NCBI GenBank assembly: GCA_019914995.1 | Contig: CM034130.1 | Coordinates: 6,944,001 to 7,008,000, forward strand | Reading direction: 5' to 3' | DNA length: 64,000 nucleotides | From: Acanthochlamys bracteata | Lineage: Eukaryota > Streptophyta > Magnoliopsida > Pandanales > Velloziaceae | Shown here: positions 37,901 through 49,148 of the stretch, one piece after another | Position numbering within the stretch: the first letter of the stretch is position 1 | Layout of the letters: each line of letters starts with the position of its first letter | Notes under the pieces: generated by a model | What the model saw: only the letters and a program-made list of their open reading frames with translations | What the model was told of the DNA's origin: nothing | Databases searched by the model: none | Made by a program: the position numbers and the translations under genes

Positions 37901-39363
37901 TTCCCCTCAGCTTCTAGTGCAGCATCTACTATGGCTGGTGCTTTAGGTAGAGGTCAGTTTGCTAGCACGTTGCCTCTATCAACCCAAAAATGGTCTCTCA
38001 GGCCACCCTGGCTTGGGTGGTGATCCTATGACTCAATATTTGCCCAAATATCCAGGCAACAACTGAATGATGTTATATCAGAAACGAAGGTAACCTGCTT
38101 GTGAACCATAGATGACAAGTCCCTGATAACTTAAGTCGCAAATTGCCTGAAGACTTTACTTTATGTTGGTTACAGGTTCTGATTGCAAATATAAGCCCCT
38201 TGCCAAACAACTACAACAAAGTTGCCCACAGCTGCTGAAGGCTCTCTTTCAGGTACTAAAACTTTTTGTTTAACTCTTCCCTTCAGATAGGTTAAAATGT
38301 GAATCCTGACTTGAAAAATTCTTTGTTGGATTCTGATCTTGTGTGGGTTACACTCTCTTTGCACCTTGCAATATGGTTGTATGTTTTTTAATAAATTCTT
38401 CTAATTATTAAGTACTTAATTGAAATATTTGGTTTTGCCTTATATTTTTATCATTTTTCTTACAAATATTCATGATAGTTTAGAGGATGACCCTCTTCCT
38501 CAATGTAATCACACAGCATTTTTTATAATTATTATGTATATCATAAGCAAAGGCTCCTTTAATGGCTATTATCATATATATTCCTACATTAATCCGCACC
38601 TGACTGCTATCTCATGCTTGGAATGGCTTTAAATGTTTTATTTTTCTTTTATTTCAGTTCAACTTATTACCTAATATGTTATTTATAAATTCACTCGCCT
38701 TCTTACTTGCATCACCTCCAGCTGCATATAATGCTTGGTTTGATTTCACCAGAGGCAGTAAGCACTCTTCATCATTTGAAGCAAGTTGTGTTAGAGGTAC
38801 AATCTTCCTGACATAGTTATGTATTGCTTAAATTTTCTGCAGATGGCGAATGCCAAGCAACCACCTGGTTCAGCCTAGAAACCTCCTGTTATCGGAGTGA
38901 TGCTAGATCAGAAACATACAATCCCTTCTCATTCTGCAAACGCTCCTAATCAAAAGGAGGTTCCAGCTGGGATGTTAATCAGAAATTCCCAGATTCCACT
39001 GGTAAACATCCCACAAAATCCTATGACGCTACAAAACACTGTAAATACTCTTTTAGCAGGCACGTTTTCAGCCTCAAGTTCAGCAATATACCCAACGTGA
39101 TCAGATGCCTCCATCAGGACCAGTATCATGCTTGCCTGAGGTGGTAAATGTTCCTACAATATGACCTCAGCCTCTAGGTGATCTTCCTTATTCAGTCACA
39201 TTTTCCAGCTTGGCCGAGCTCCAATGGCCAGTTACCACAAATGCAGACTCCTTTCCAGCAGAGAACAAGACCAGTTGCAGCTGCTCCATGTGTACAACAT
39301 CCTTCAATGTTCATTAGAAATGTTGGTCTCCATCAGCCACACGCACCTCATACTATCTCTAAG
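34974..39363 (+). pseudogene. CSTF64: CstF-64 (cleavage stimulation factor 64 kDa) pseudogene
   Basis: CstF-64 is an RRM protein of the mRNA 3'-end cleavage and polyadenylation machinery. Pieces in order: MAAGSQHLCVFV (34974-35009), VGNIP then QLIQICEEVGPVVSFR (35103-35176, lacking the YDATEE segment), [19 protein letters not shown] with [16 protein letters not shown] (36876-37047), a short GWGTG exon (37713-37744), a long exon with QKVAGTNPFQGDASLYQPIG and GHPGLGGDP in different frames (37836-38089), the hinge helix KPLAKQLQQSCPQLLKALFQ (38176-38252), IMLGLISPEA (38722-38757), and Pro/Gln-rich exons (38843-about 39140, 39209-39363). Splice sites are mostly kept, so this arose by gene duplication or in situ decay, not by reverse transcription. 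Disruptions include a stop soon after CVFV, frame changes in the RRM and long exons, a stop after ADLLRTTKH, and a TAG in the QPPGSA exon. The C-terminal domain is missing. Confidence 0.9.
36548..36802. mobile_element. Tourist/Harbinger-like MITE in a pseudogene intron
   Basis: The left end reads GGCGTTTGGGAAAGCATTT and the right end, on the other strand, GGCGTTTGGGAGTGCTTTT. It is 255 bases long with an AT-rich interior and no ORF. GCGTTTGGGA-type ends are typical of PIF/Harbinger-derived MITEs. The three-base flanks (CTC and CAA) do not form a clear duplication. It lies in an intron of the CstF-64 pseudogene. Confidence 0.6.
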
Positions 39364-40892
39364 GTAAACTTCTCCATCTGTTTGAGATGTTGGAGAATCT
39401 TGAGTCATTGTGCAAGTGTTTGTACAGCTACATGCATTACATTATAAATGTGAATATGCACTCTGAATCAATTTTATTACACGCAGAGAATGAAATTTTC
39501 CTTCAGGGTGGTTATCTTAAGAAGAGAAAAGAAAAGAAAGTCTGCGTACGGACGCTTGAGCGCGATCTGTGCGATTCTGAGTGCGATCTATCATGCAGTT
39601 TTCGCATCGAAGTGATGCGATTATTATTAACGTTCTTCGTTCTGTACGTCAAACAAATTTGAATTATGTTTTTTTTTTTTTCATTATAGTAAATAAAATT
39701 TTATTTTCTATTATTCTTTATTCACTGATCTCATATTTATAAGAACATAAATAATTAAAGAACATCTTAATATATTTTATGAAGTTATTATTACTATTAA
39801 TTCGATAGTTTTTTATATGTGAGAGTCGAACGAATCAAAATCCTAGCTAGCGAAAAAATATAGATAACTTTAAAAGATAAATATATTTTAATCTTTCATC
39901 ATAAAAAATAATTTAAAAATATAACTTTTCAAAATCGTGACACAAAAGTAAATTTTAAATTCACGTGGCTGCTTAATCAAAAAAACCCTAAAATTTATTC
40001 TGGGAGCTCTATAGAATGTTCTAGCTAGGTGATGATTATGGATATGCACGGCGACCCGAAACCAATTCTCAAAATCTCGAACTATCACCGCCATAATTCA
40101 TTAGACTTCCCTCAAAATTACATTTTCAAACAACTACCGAAATTCCAATTCTTGTTCTTGTTTGGAATCATCTCCTCGTAGCTCTCACAACTCAGGCAAG
40201 CTCAATTGTTTCCCCTTATTTAACTATCGAAAATTTAGAAGCTTGTTGTTAATTCTTGTTGATTTAGTTATGCGGACTGTTCTGGATAGTACTAGAGTTG
40301 TCGAAATTGTTCTTATGTCAATAACCTTCGTTGCTTGAATTTTGATTGTTAATTCTAGTCCAGTTATACTAGGCAAGCTAGAAGTAATTGTTTCTGATTC
40401 TTTAATAGGGCCAAGGTGTGGATTTGATTATAAAAAGTGACGAAATTTCTGTTTCTTTTTCTTGCAATCTTCTGCTGATATTATAGATTATGATGCGATA
40501 AAAACCAGTTGTGATGGCAAGCATAAGCTTAGAATTCAAATTTGGGCTTTGGGGAAAAAAAGAAGGTGTTGTTTAATGCATGTAACTTGTGGCACTATTC
40601 TGGTCAGTAACGTGTTACTCTTACTCCATATGTGTCTAGTATTCTAAAGTTCGTTCCCAAAGTTTTAGTTGTTATATCTAGTCAGGAGCTAGCGGAAAAC
40701 ATCAATTTTTTTGTGTGAGAAAGGCAGTGGCTTTGTTGTTAATTTGGTGTTTGTATGGTCTTGCTAACACAAGTATTTATTGCAGGAATTTACAATTAGA
40801 AGTTTTCTAGAAGGGATTGGGAAGTTTATGATGGTTGCATAATTTGTAATTCTGCTGAGAGTTGGTGTTTTGGTTTCTGGTTTGCTTCTCTG
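39364..40892. other. Region between CstF-64 pseudogene and RMR gene; RMR leader
   Basis: A patch at 39535-39640 is richer in G/C and repeats TGCGAT-type words, including GAGTGCGATCT, which resembles the core motif of the 20 kb foldback element. AT-rich DNA follows. From about 39960 the RMR promoter and leader begin: a G-box CACGTG at 39962-39967 and a telo-box AAACCCTAAA near 39983-39992. Leader introns are likely between 40195 and 40790, but their borders are not certain. Confidence 0.45.
39962..39992 (+). promoter_or_regulatory. G-box and telo-box pair upstream of the RMR gene
   Basis: CACGTG at 39962-39967 and AAACCCTAAA at about 39983-39992. G-boxes bind bZIP/bHLH factors; telo-boxes are common near transcription starts of plant housekeeping genes. 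Position about 0.9 kb before the start codon fits a promoter only if the leader contains an intron. Confidence 0.35.
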
Positions 40893-43800
40893 ATGGGTAT
40901 GACGTGTTGCACAGTTCTGTGTATGTTGGGATTCTTTCATCTGCTGGGTATGGCAAGTGGGAATGTGGTATTGATTGGGAAGAATGTGACAAGATCGTTT
41001 AACGACATTGAAGCTAGTTTCAGTAAGAGCTGAACCCTTTTTGCCTGTAGTTGGATGTTATTAGCATCTATAATAATCAACTACTCTCTCGTGCATGGTG
41101 CTTCAAAATCTGTATATTTCTTAAAAGTGATCATTTTTGAGTTATGCAAAGATTGGTCTTTATATACTGTTTTTTATTTTAAATGCAGCTCCTAGAATAA
41201 AGGGATCTGGTATAAGTGGTGTTTTATATTTAGCGGAGCCTCTTAGTGCCTGCACTCAACTAGCCAATGGAGCTGTTGAAGGGCCAGTTTCCCCATTTGC
41301 TTTGATAATACGAGGAGAATGTACATTTGAGGACAAAATAAGAAATGCCCAAAATGCTGGCTTCAAAGCTGCAATCGTGTATGATGATGAAGACACAGGT
41401 GTTTTGGTCGCAAGTATGTGTCATATTCCTTTGAATTTTGTTCTGATCATTGCTTGTGTGTTCTATATTTTATGTACTGCATAGCTAGATTTCAAGTGAT
41501 ATTTCTCAAATTTGATGTCGCTATATGCGTTAGAGATCAGTAGTAGCCGTTAGGTTTATCCTTCAAGTTTACTCCTAATGCAGAGTGCATGCAGGGATTG
41601 ATTTCGTGTCAGGTATATGACTATTTCATAGTGTTCAGTTTTTTTTTTTCGAACTTCTTTAGATCTATGATTAATTGATAGTTTCTGAGAGAACCTGAAT
41701 ATGAAACATGAGCAAAAATTGTAGCTTGAAGGTAATACCAACAGTAGTTTCTTGTGCTGCCATTCTTTTCGTATAGGTATTATGTTGATGAATTGAAAAT
41801 TTCAAGGTCAATAGAGATTCGTGTTCCAACTTTTGATCTGTTTTCAATCATTAGTGGTGTATTTAGTATAGAATTCAACATATACTATCAACAAGCCATA
41901 TGCTATATTTCCAGCCATGAATTCCGGATTGTCCTGTCTGCATGTCAAACTTTTAAAGTGTTTGTGTGTTCTATTCATAGATGATTTTCTTTTTCTGATA
42001 CTTTGGATTAGTATATATCTGACTACGTCCTTCCTCGTGGAGGTTGGTTTGACATAAAAGAGAAGATCTTGTTGCTTGTAAGTTCAACTAGCACATCTGA
42101 GATTGCATGTGTGGAGTGACCTTGGTTTTTTTCGCAACAGAAAAATGTAGTTCCCTACAAGAACCTTCGGATGGGAAGGAATAAGAAGAAATAATGCTTA
42201 GAAAACTCCCTGCTTGTGTCCAAGGCATCACATCTCATGCATCAGTTAGTCTTTCTATATGCGTTTCACCAACTTCGAACATATGGTTCCATGTTTAGTC
42301 ATTGGAGGTTCTTGATGTTGCAGTTATGCTGTAATATTTCAATCTTTTTTTTTAATGTTTTTTTTTTTGTATAGATGATTGTTTGTATTTTAGTTCCTTA
42401 TTGTCTTAGTCTTGTAAGTTGTAACAGTCGGTTTTAATCTTATATAAGATATTATGCAGTGGCGGGGAAATCAAGGGGCATTAGTATATATGCCGTCTTT
42501 GTCACAAAAGCTGCAGGTGAGATATTGAAGCAATTTGTGGGAGGGAAGGATTTGGAGTTGTGGATTATCCCAAGCTATCAAAATTCAGCCTGGTCCATTA
42601 TGGCGTTATCATTTATATCACTGCTTACCATGTCTGCCATCCTGGCTACATGCTTCTTTTTCCGCAGACACCGTATTAGACAGGGAAGGCCTAGGACTCA
42701 TGTACGAGAATTCCATGGGATGAGCAGTCAACTGGTGAAAGCAATGCCTACCTTGATCTTTACAGCAGTCACAGAAGATAATTGTACTTCAGCAACATGT
42801 GCCATCTGCTTAGAGGACTACTCTGTTGGGGAGAAGCTCAGGATACTGCCTTGTGGCCACAGTAAGTTTCTTTTCTTGAACCAAGCACACTGTTTTGTGT
42901 TTTTTCTCTGAATGTCATAGACGTGTGACAGTGTTTGTTGGCTTTGCAATTCATATTAATGAACTTGATAAGCGGTGTAGGATTTCCAAAAATTACTAGG
43001 GTGCTATAATATTTACATCCAATGGTACCACATGCACTAATGATTTGAGATACCCCCCTCATTTTGGATTCCAACTTAGAGTAGCACATCTTTTGTCCTT
43101 GTGATATGGCGCTGCTTTTTAATATTTTTCTAGAACAATGAAGGCCTTCTCTTGTGCATTTAGTTTGCATTCTAGATTGCAACTATTACTTAACAGGTTG
43201 AATTTTTGCCAACTGTTTGCAGAGTTTCATACTGGCTGTGTAGATTCCTGGCTTACCACCTGGAGATCATTTTGCCCAGTTTGTAAGCGTGATGCTAACA
43301 TGAACACAGGGCTTCCACCGCCTTCCGAGCAAACTCCGTTACTTTCCTGCCCTCCTACGCCCCAAGCACCCAGTTCTGAGCAAGCATCATTTCATTCACC
43401 AGTAGCTGCTTCTTCACCAATTAATATTGTGAATCTTTCTCGCTCTTCATCTGCAAACCCACATCGATCACTTTCTAGTAACCTATCTCATTTACCGTCA
43501 ACAAGCCTTTCACGCTCACCGCCGATAATTCCAAGCCTTTCTAGCTCTCCGTTAATAAGCCTCTCTCGTTCAGCATCATCAACAACAACAAACCTGCTTT
43601 GCTCACCTTCAACAAGCCTGTCTATCTCACCACCAACAAACATTGGTCAAGTGCGCAACTCCAATAGATCATTCACCAACTTCCCTCCAATAAACATAAG
43701 CAGAAGTCGTTCTGATCTTAGGTATTCATCGTCTATTAGATCTTACATTCCGAATCTTGCATCACCACAACGGCCAATGTTCCGTACCTCCTTGCGTTTT

Positions 43801-43956
43801 AATTCTGAATATATGCCTCCCTACATTCCGAGATCAAATGCATCCCCAAGTTGTCCTAATGGGTCTTCTGGTCAGCGTTCACATCTGCGACATTGTAGCA
43901 ATTCAATAACTGGCCTTTCTGGCTTGGGTTCCACCCCTTCACTATCAGATTGCTGA
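40893..43956 (+). CDS. RMR: RMR-type vacuolar sorting receptor (PA domain, TM, RING-H2)
   Basis: RMR proteins are plant type I membrane receptors that carry storage proteins to the protein-storage vacuole; the PA domain binds cargo in the lumen and the RING faces the cytosol. Exons: 40893-41022, 41189-41413, 42460-42861, 43223-43956; in frame, 496 aa. Start [19 protein letters not shown] is a signal peptide. The PA domain (about 45-150) shows [31 protein letters not shown] and AAIVYDDED, then [16 protein letters not shown]. The transmembrane segment is at about 163-186 ([20 protein letters not shown]). RING-H2 at about 232-273: [31 protein letters not shown]. The remaining tail, about 220 residues, is very rich in Ser, Pro and Asn with repeated SLSRS/SLS units, much longer than in AtRMR1. 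The first ATG of the pair at 40893 was chosen; a start at the ATG two codons on is possible. Confidence 0.92.
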
Positions 43957-45988
43957 CGTTGTAATCTCTTTGCTTATGCCCCATTTCATTTTCTTATTTC
44001 CTTGCGGTTTGTACCTATGAGCAATTTTCTTAGAGAGAGTATTTCCTGGGAAAGCAGAGTAATAAGAGAGAGTTTCATTGCTGACGTAGAAAGAGTGTCT
44101 GTGCTCATGTAGATTATTATTGCAAGTGTTGCAAGCCTGACTGTAGTACTAGTGACAGGAGCTGAAGTTTTTCAGTATTTCCTCATTCTTTATATGTATA
44201 GAATATCTACAGAAACTTACAGCATTATTTCTGCCTTCAGCACCTTGCAAGTGTCTGAAAAGAATACAGTATATCTTTCGTGATGGACGTCCATAGTTCT
44301 GTACTACGTGTAGTTTGTAGCTAGTGATCTCTTGGGTAGAAGACTGTAAAGAAAGGTAGTCAATGTTTCTTTCGTTCCCCTATAATAAATAGTTCGCTGT
44401 TGGAAATCAACTTTTGGTAATTGTGTGCTTTTGGTAGTGCGGTGTGAAAAATTATTTTTCTAATTTTATAATAAATATTTTTATAAAATTTTATAAAATA
44501 TTTTTATCGTAATAATTTTTAAAATTTTTATTTTAAAAATTAAAATAATAAGATTTATTTATTAAAATAAAATAAATATTTTTTTTAGAATTATAAAACA
44601 CGGTATGGACAGGAGAATATAAGTTTTTTTCGGCTGCTTTTCATTTTAGTTTTTTCTTATATATTTTAAAATAAATTTTTAATTTTTTATATTGAAAATA
44701 TTAAATAAATATATATAATTTTATTATTATTATTATTTAAGATAAAAGAAAATTTGTTTTTAAAATATTTTTATAGTATTATTTGTCTTTGAAAATTTTA
44801 TTTTACAAATATTTGTAAACTGTTTAGCAACTAAGACGCATTACTTTTGCAATTATTGGTATTAGCGAAAATGGCAAGTATATAGCTGCTTTTGCCCTCA
44901 CCTCTCATGTGTAAGCAGTTGGTCGCCATATATACGGGTGGTGGTTTGGTTTTACTCAAGTGCTTTTTTTTTATCTATGTTTTCTAACTTTTATCTTCTA
45001 TAGTTTTAGAAAAGCTTTTAAGTTTTAAAATAAATAAATTACATATCATAAAAGTATATACATAATTTTTTTAATTTAAAAAATGAATCTATTTTTTAAT
45101 ATTTATTTTGAACAATAGCAAACGATCCTTATAAAATTCAATAAATAGCTAACTTCTACGAATAGCTAGCTGCTACCTTTAGAACGTGTTTATTTGCTTG
45201 AAAATAAATCTTTGCAAAGCAAATTTTTAAAATAAAAATATAATTAAAAATAAATTTATAAAAATATAAATATTATAAGAAATTATTTAGAATAAATTTG
45301 TCATCAAATAGAGTATTATTTGTGAAGTTATTTATGGCTCAGTAAATAAGATCGTATTTGAAACAGCTTTTTTTATTTATTTTATATTTTTAAATAAATT
45401 TTAATAATAAATAATAATTTTTTAAAAAATTATTAAAAAGTATAAAATATTTTATGTTATAAATTATTATTATTTATTTATTAATAAATAAATAAAACTT
45501 ATTTTTAAATATTTTTTATTTTTTATTTTAGAAAAATTAAAGCATTCTCAAATATTTCTCAATATTTTTGTTGGAACAATTGTAAGATACTGTTCATTCC
45601 ACTTGCTAATCTTCTCTGACACAATATAGATAGGTGTTGTTGGCGATGCGTTCGGAAAAATTTTCGTTCCCTCGACGCACAATATAGAAAAAAAAAACGT
45701 TTGGGTGATGTGTGTTTCAAACGCAGCGAAAAATACTGCTTTTTGTTCGTTTGGTAGAAACGCTACACGGTCTATGTAAATGACAATTTTAATCTTAACT
45801 AACATTTACAGAAATACTATTATATAAATATAACATAGAGGAATTCTAATTTGTACTTGACTTCGATTCGTAGAGTGTGTGATCTCTCTCAAGAGCATCT
45901 TTAACGCGCAGAGCTCTCGACATGGTGTGTAGATCTCATGAGTATGCGAACATCATAAATCTCCTTCTTCCTCTGTTATCCGGCGTCA
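43957..45988. other. RMR 3' region and AT-rich intergenic DNA
   Basis: The first 450 bases are the probable 3' untranslated region of RMR. Further right the DNA is dominated by A/T runs. An AT-rich hairpin near 44435-44610 has GTGCGGTGTGAAAAATTATT at its left and, on the other strand, CATACCGTGTTTTATAATT at its right, and may be a MITE. Another is listed at 45352-45555. No coding region is supported. Confidence 0.5.
45352..45555. mobile_element. MITE with TATTTGARAAWGCTTT ends
   Basis: Left end TCGTATTTGAAACAGCTTTTT, right end on the other strand AATATTTGAGAATGCTTTAAT. About 200 bases of A/T-only hairpin DNA lie between the ends. No ORF. The family is not assigned. Confidence 0.5.
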
Positions 45989-46302
45989 GAGGAAGACCTC
46001 CGTGTAGATCTTACCCAAGCTCGCAGTCTCCTCACGGTATGGTTCTTTGTTGCTTGTATTTTTAGTTTTGTTTTACTTCTTCTTAATTTGTATGAATTTA
46101 TAAGAGTTAGTGGTGGATCCGGATAGAGTTGAGCATATTTTTTGTTAAAAGTACAAAATTTTCACCGATCTATATTTATTTTTTTATATTTATTATATTA
46201 TTATTATTATTATTATCTTGTAATTGTTTGAACGGGATTTGCTAGAAAGCTTGCTTACTTCTTTCGGCCAAGCTCGAGAGAGAACTTCACAAGCAGCAGG
46301 AG
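45989..46302 (+). other. Orphan exon pair with coiled-coil-like reading
   Basis: 45989-46036 reads EEDLRVDLTQARSLLT and ends at a GTATGG donor. 46246-46302 begins after a TTGCTAG acceptor, reads KACLLLSAKLERELHKQQE and ends at a GTTTAC donor. Both are whole-codon exons in phase 0 and join into a charged, leucine-spaced helix. No further exons were recognised on either side, and the frame upstream closes with a stop about 45 bases before. It could be a captured or leftover gene fragment, or chance. I do not recognise the parent gene. Confidence 0.25.
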
Positions 46303-47460
46303 GTTTACTGTTTGATTTTTATTTTGTAATTTTTGTCATTTTTTGAATTCAATTGATAGAAATTAGTAATGGATTGAGCTGATTTTTCATAATTATAGTG
46401 AATGGTTGTCTCCAAAGATTCAATCTTTGTTTTTTTATAATTCTAGTTTGCTAGTTTTGGTTAATGTTGTTAACTAAAAAGTTAGTTGGTTTGATTAATT
46501 GATGATAAGTTTTTGGTAGACTTTTTGTTGCTGCTTATGTATGTTCTCTGATCGCATGCTTGTTCTGTGTTGATTTCAGTTAATGTGTTTCTCTCTTTAA
46601 ATTTTGAGCTATTTGAATGAATTTCAAATGGAAATATTGTGCCAATAGTTGATTAGTCCTCAAAGTTAAGTGGCTTAAGTGAACCCTGATAGTCGGTAGA
46701 CAATAAATTTGGTGAAAGTTCAGTAATTCATCTTTCTATCTACTCCTACGATCATGTTTAACTATTTGTCTAGACTATAGGTTACTCAACAAACTAGACA
46801 TTCAGTTTTATCTGTATTGGATTTCTAACTTAACAACCAGTTATATGTGTCTTTGTTATTTTTCTGTTTTGAATTAGACATAAAGATAGAAAGAAAGCAG
46901 TTATACAAAGTCTCTATTGTGCTTGATGGTTGATACTTTTCAATCAGTAGTGCATTTCAGTGCTGTTTTTTTCTTTTTTATTTTCTGTTCGACTGAGTGA
47001 TCTATTGTTGTTCATTTTCTACTTCTCTGCTCTTTCCTGCTTATTTGTTTTTTGTTTGATCCAATGATTTGTGGTTGTCACGCTACTGCTTTTTTATTCC
47101 GTTGTTGATTGTAAGGTGTTTGATGATTCATCCTAATGAGTTTTAGTTGTTTCCTGTTTGATTAAATGATTTTTTACTTTTTATTTTCTGTTTTGATGCA
47201 TTGTTGTTGATCGTAAGGCATTCGGTAATTATCTCAACGAGTTTTTATTTTTGCTTGATTGAAAAGTTCATCGTCCATCTTCCACTGTTTCTCTTTTCAG
47301 ATACCTGTGATTATAGTTTTTTCATCGAGCATTATGCCAATGCTTGACACGTGACTACAATTTAATGCTAACTAGATCAATGACAGTCAAAGAGATCGTT
47401 GTAATATTTTTTTTTGACTTGTGCCCGCGGTGCTGAAAATATATTACTTCAAGAGATATT
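46303..47460. other. T-rich non-coding stretch
   Basis: Intron-like, T-rich DNA between the orphan exon pair and the Harbinger transposase relic. No ORF or repeat of note. It may be the internal non-coding part of the Harbinger element, but its left end was not found. Confidence 0.4.
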
Positions 47461-47463
47461 TAA

Positions 47464-48425
47464 TCATTCGGGAGAAACAATTTATAAACATTTTTTGTAA
47501 GACGTTGGAAGCTATACTATGATTAGTAGAAGATTTAATCAAAGCACATCCTCAATACAATGAAGGAATAATCTACCACAGACTAGAGAACATAATTTGT
47601 CTTCCTGATTTCAAGTAAGCGATTAATTTTAATAATTTCTCATTGTGTCAGCGAGTATTTCTTGTGATGTGAGTAAGTTATTTTTGTTAATTTCGACATT
47701 GAATATTTTATGAAGGATTGTATTGGAGCAATCGACGGAACTCATATAAAGGATATACTATTAGTTACAGAGTAGATACCTTATATTAGCCGCAAGGGAT
47801 ATGTTATTCAAAACATTCTCGTATGTGATTTTAACATGTGCTTCACTTTTGTATTGACTGGATGTGAAGGAAGTGCTCATGATGCAAAATTATTTAACGA
47901 AACATTATGTAATCCAACGTATAAATTTCATCGTCCTTCAGACAATAAATATTATCTAATAAATGTAGGTTATGAAAACCGACCAGATTATATGACCTCA
48001 TACAATAGGCGAAAGCATATGTCATGATCTAAATAATTTTTTACGTGCAGGTACAGCTCACTTGCAGAAATCAAGGGGTTCAAAAAAAAATTCAACCAAC
48101 TCCATTCTTTCTGTAGAAGCATTACTGAACGTATCTTTAGCGTGTGGAAAGCTCGTTTTAAAGTTTTGGAAAAGATGCCACCATATTCAATTGATACTCA
48201 ACGAGATTTTGTGATTGCTATAGCAGCGATTTATAGTTTCATTAGAAAATAAGGCGTTTTTGATGATGCGTTTTCAGTAGTTGAACGTGAAAGTTATATC
48301 ACACCAACCGCAGAAGCATCGTGAAGTACATTCGATGAGACGGCAGTAGAGATAGATGCTGATGAAAATATTTTAGACTGGCATTTATATCGCGATGATA
48401 TTGTTATGAGAATGTTAAATGAATG
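47464..48425 (+). mobile_element. Dead PIF/Harbinger transposase relic (HARBI1-like)
   Basis: The DDE nuclease of plant PIF/Harbinger elements is recognisable. HHSGETIYKHF near 47464 corresponds to the helix before the core. DCIGAIDGTHI near 47716 carries the first Asp (47734-47736). RKGYVIQNILVCDFNMCFTFVL with TGCEGSAHDAKLF is the central block. YYLINVGYENRPDYM has Asn (47962-47964) where the second catalytic Asp is expected (YYLVDAGY in relatives). SITERIFSVWKARFKVLEKM carries the last Glu (48127-48129), followed by PPYSIDTQRDFVIAIAAIYSF and a C-terminal tail ending MRMLNE. Stops and frame changes break the ORF several times. A possible right terminal sequence, GGGCCTTTGATAGTC on the minus strand, lies at about 48938-48953; the left end is unresolved. 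Confidence 0.82.
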
Positions 48426-49148
48426 ATTATTTTTCACCAATTTGACTATTTGTTCAACATATTAAAATATTTAACGAGAAAAAAATATTCAAAATAATAA
48501 TTCAGTTATATACGAATTATTTCTAAAATATGTTTAAAATTATGAGTGCTAAAATAAATAAAATATTCTGAAAAGAATATAATAAAAAAATATACAATCT
48601 TCTATTAAATAATTTTTATCTAAAATAAGTATTTATATAAAATATTTTAATTTGAGTGTTTCTAGTTTAAAATGGAAAAAAATACGAAGTCATTAGTTTG
48701 ATTATAATATTTATTTAAATAAGTAATTTATTAAAAAATATGCTATAATAATATATATATATTAATAATTATATATTTAAGAATAATTTTAATCATTTAT
48801 ATATATTTTTCGATTAGAAAGTAATTTTTTCAAGAGCACTTTCAAGCACCTTTCTAAAAAAGCTCATATTCCTTCCAAAATGCAAAAACTCTTATTTCTT
48901 ATCGAAAACTTTATTCTAAAAAAGTTCGATTTTATAAGACTATCAAAGGCCCTCGTAACTTCAAAGATGTTAGTTTAGGTATAGGGAGAGAATAACGGAA
49001 TAAGATTTCCAGATGAGCTAAAACCTTATTTGCAGGCCCAAAATGTCAAAACAAAACTTAAATTTATCAGTAGAAGCAAAGTTTCCCATCTTAAGAAAGA
49101 ATAGGAGAAGACGCGAAGGAAATAAGTATAAGCAGCTCATCGCCGGTG
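48426..49148. other. AT-rich DNA and EI24 promoter region
   Basis: The left two thirds are AT-rich and probably the 3' part of the Harbinger element, up to about 48953. The remaining 200 bases would be the EI24 promoter and leader. No named regulatory site is supported. Confidence 0.45.

Noticed and set aside
45340-45560. Left terminus of the Harbinger element
   Set aside because: Ends read TATTTGAxAAxGCTTT, which do not match the GGGCCTTTGATAG right-end candidate; better explained as a separate MITE.
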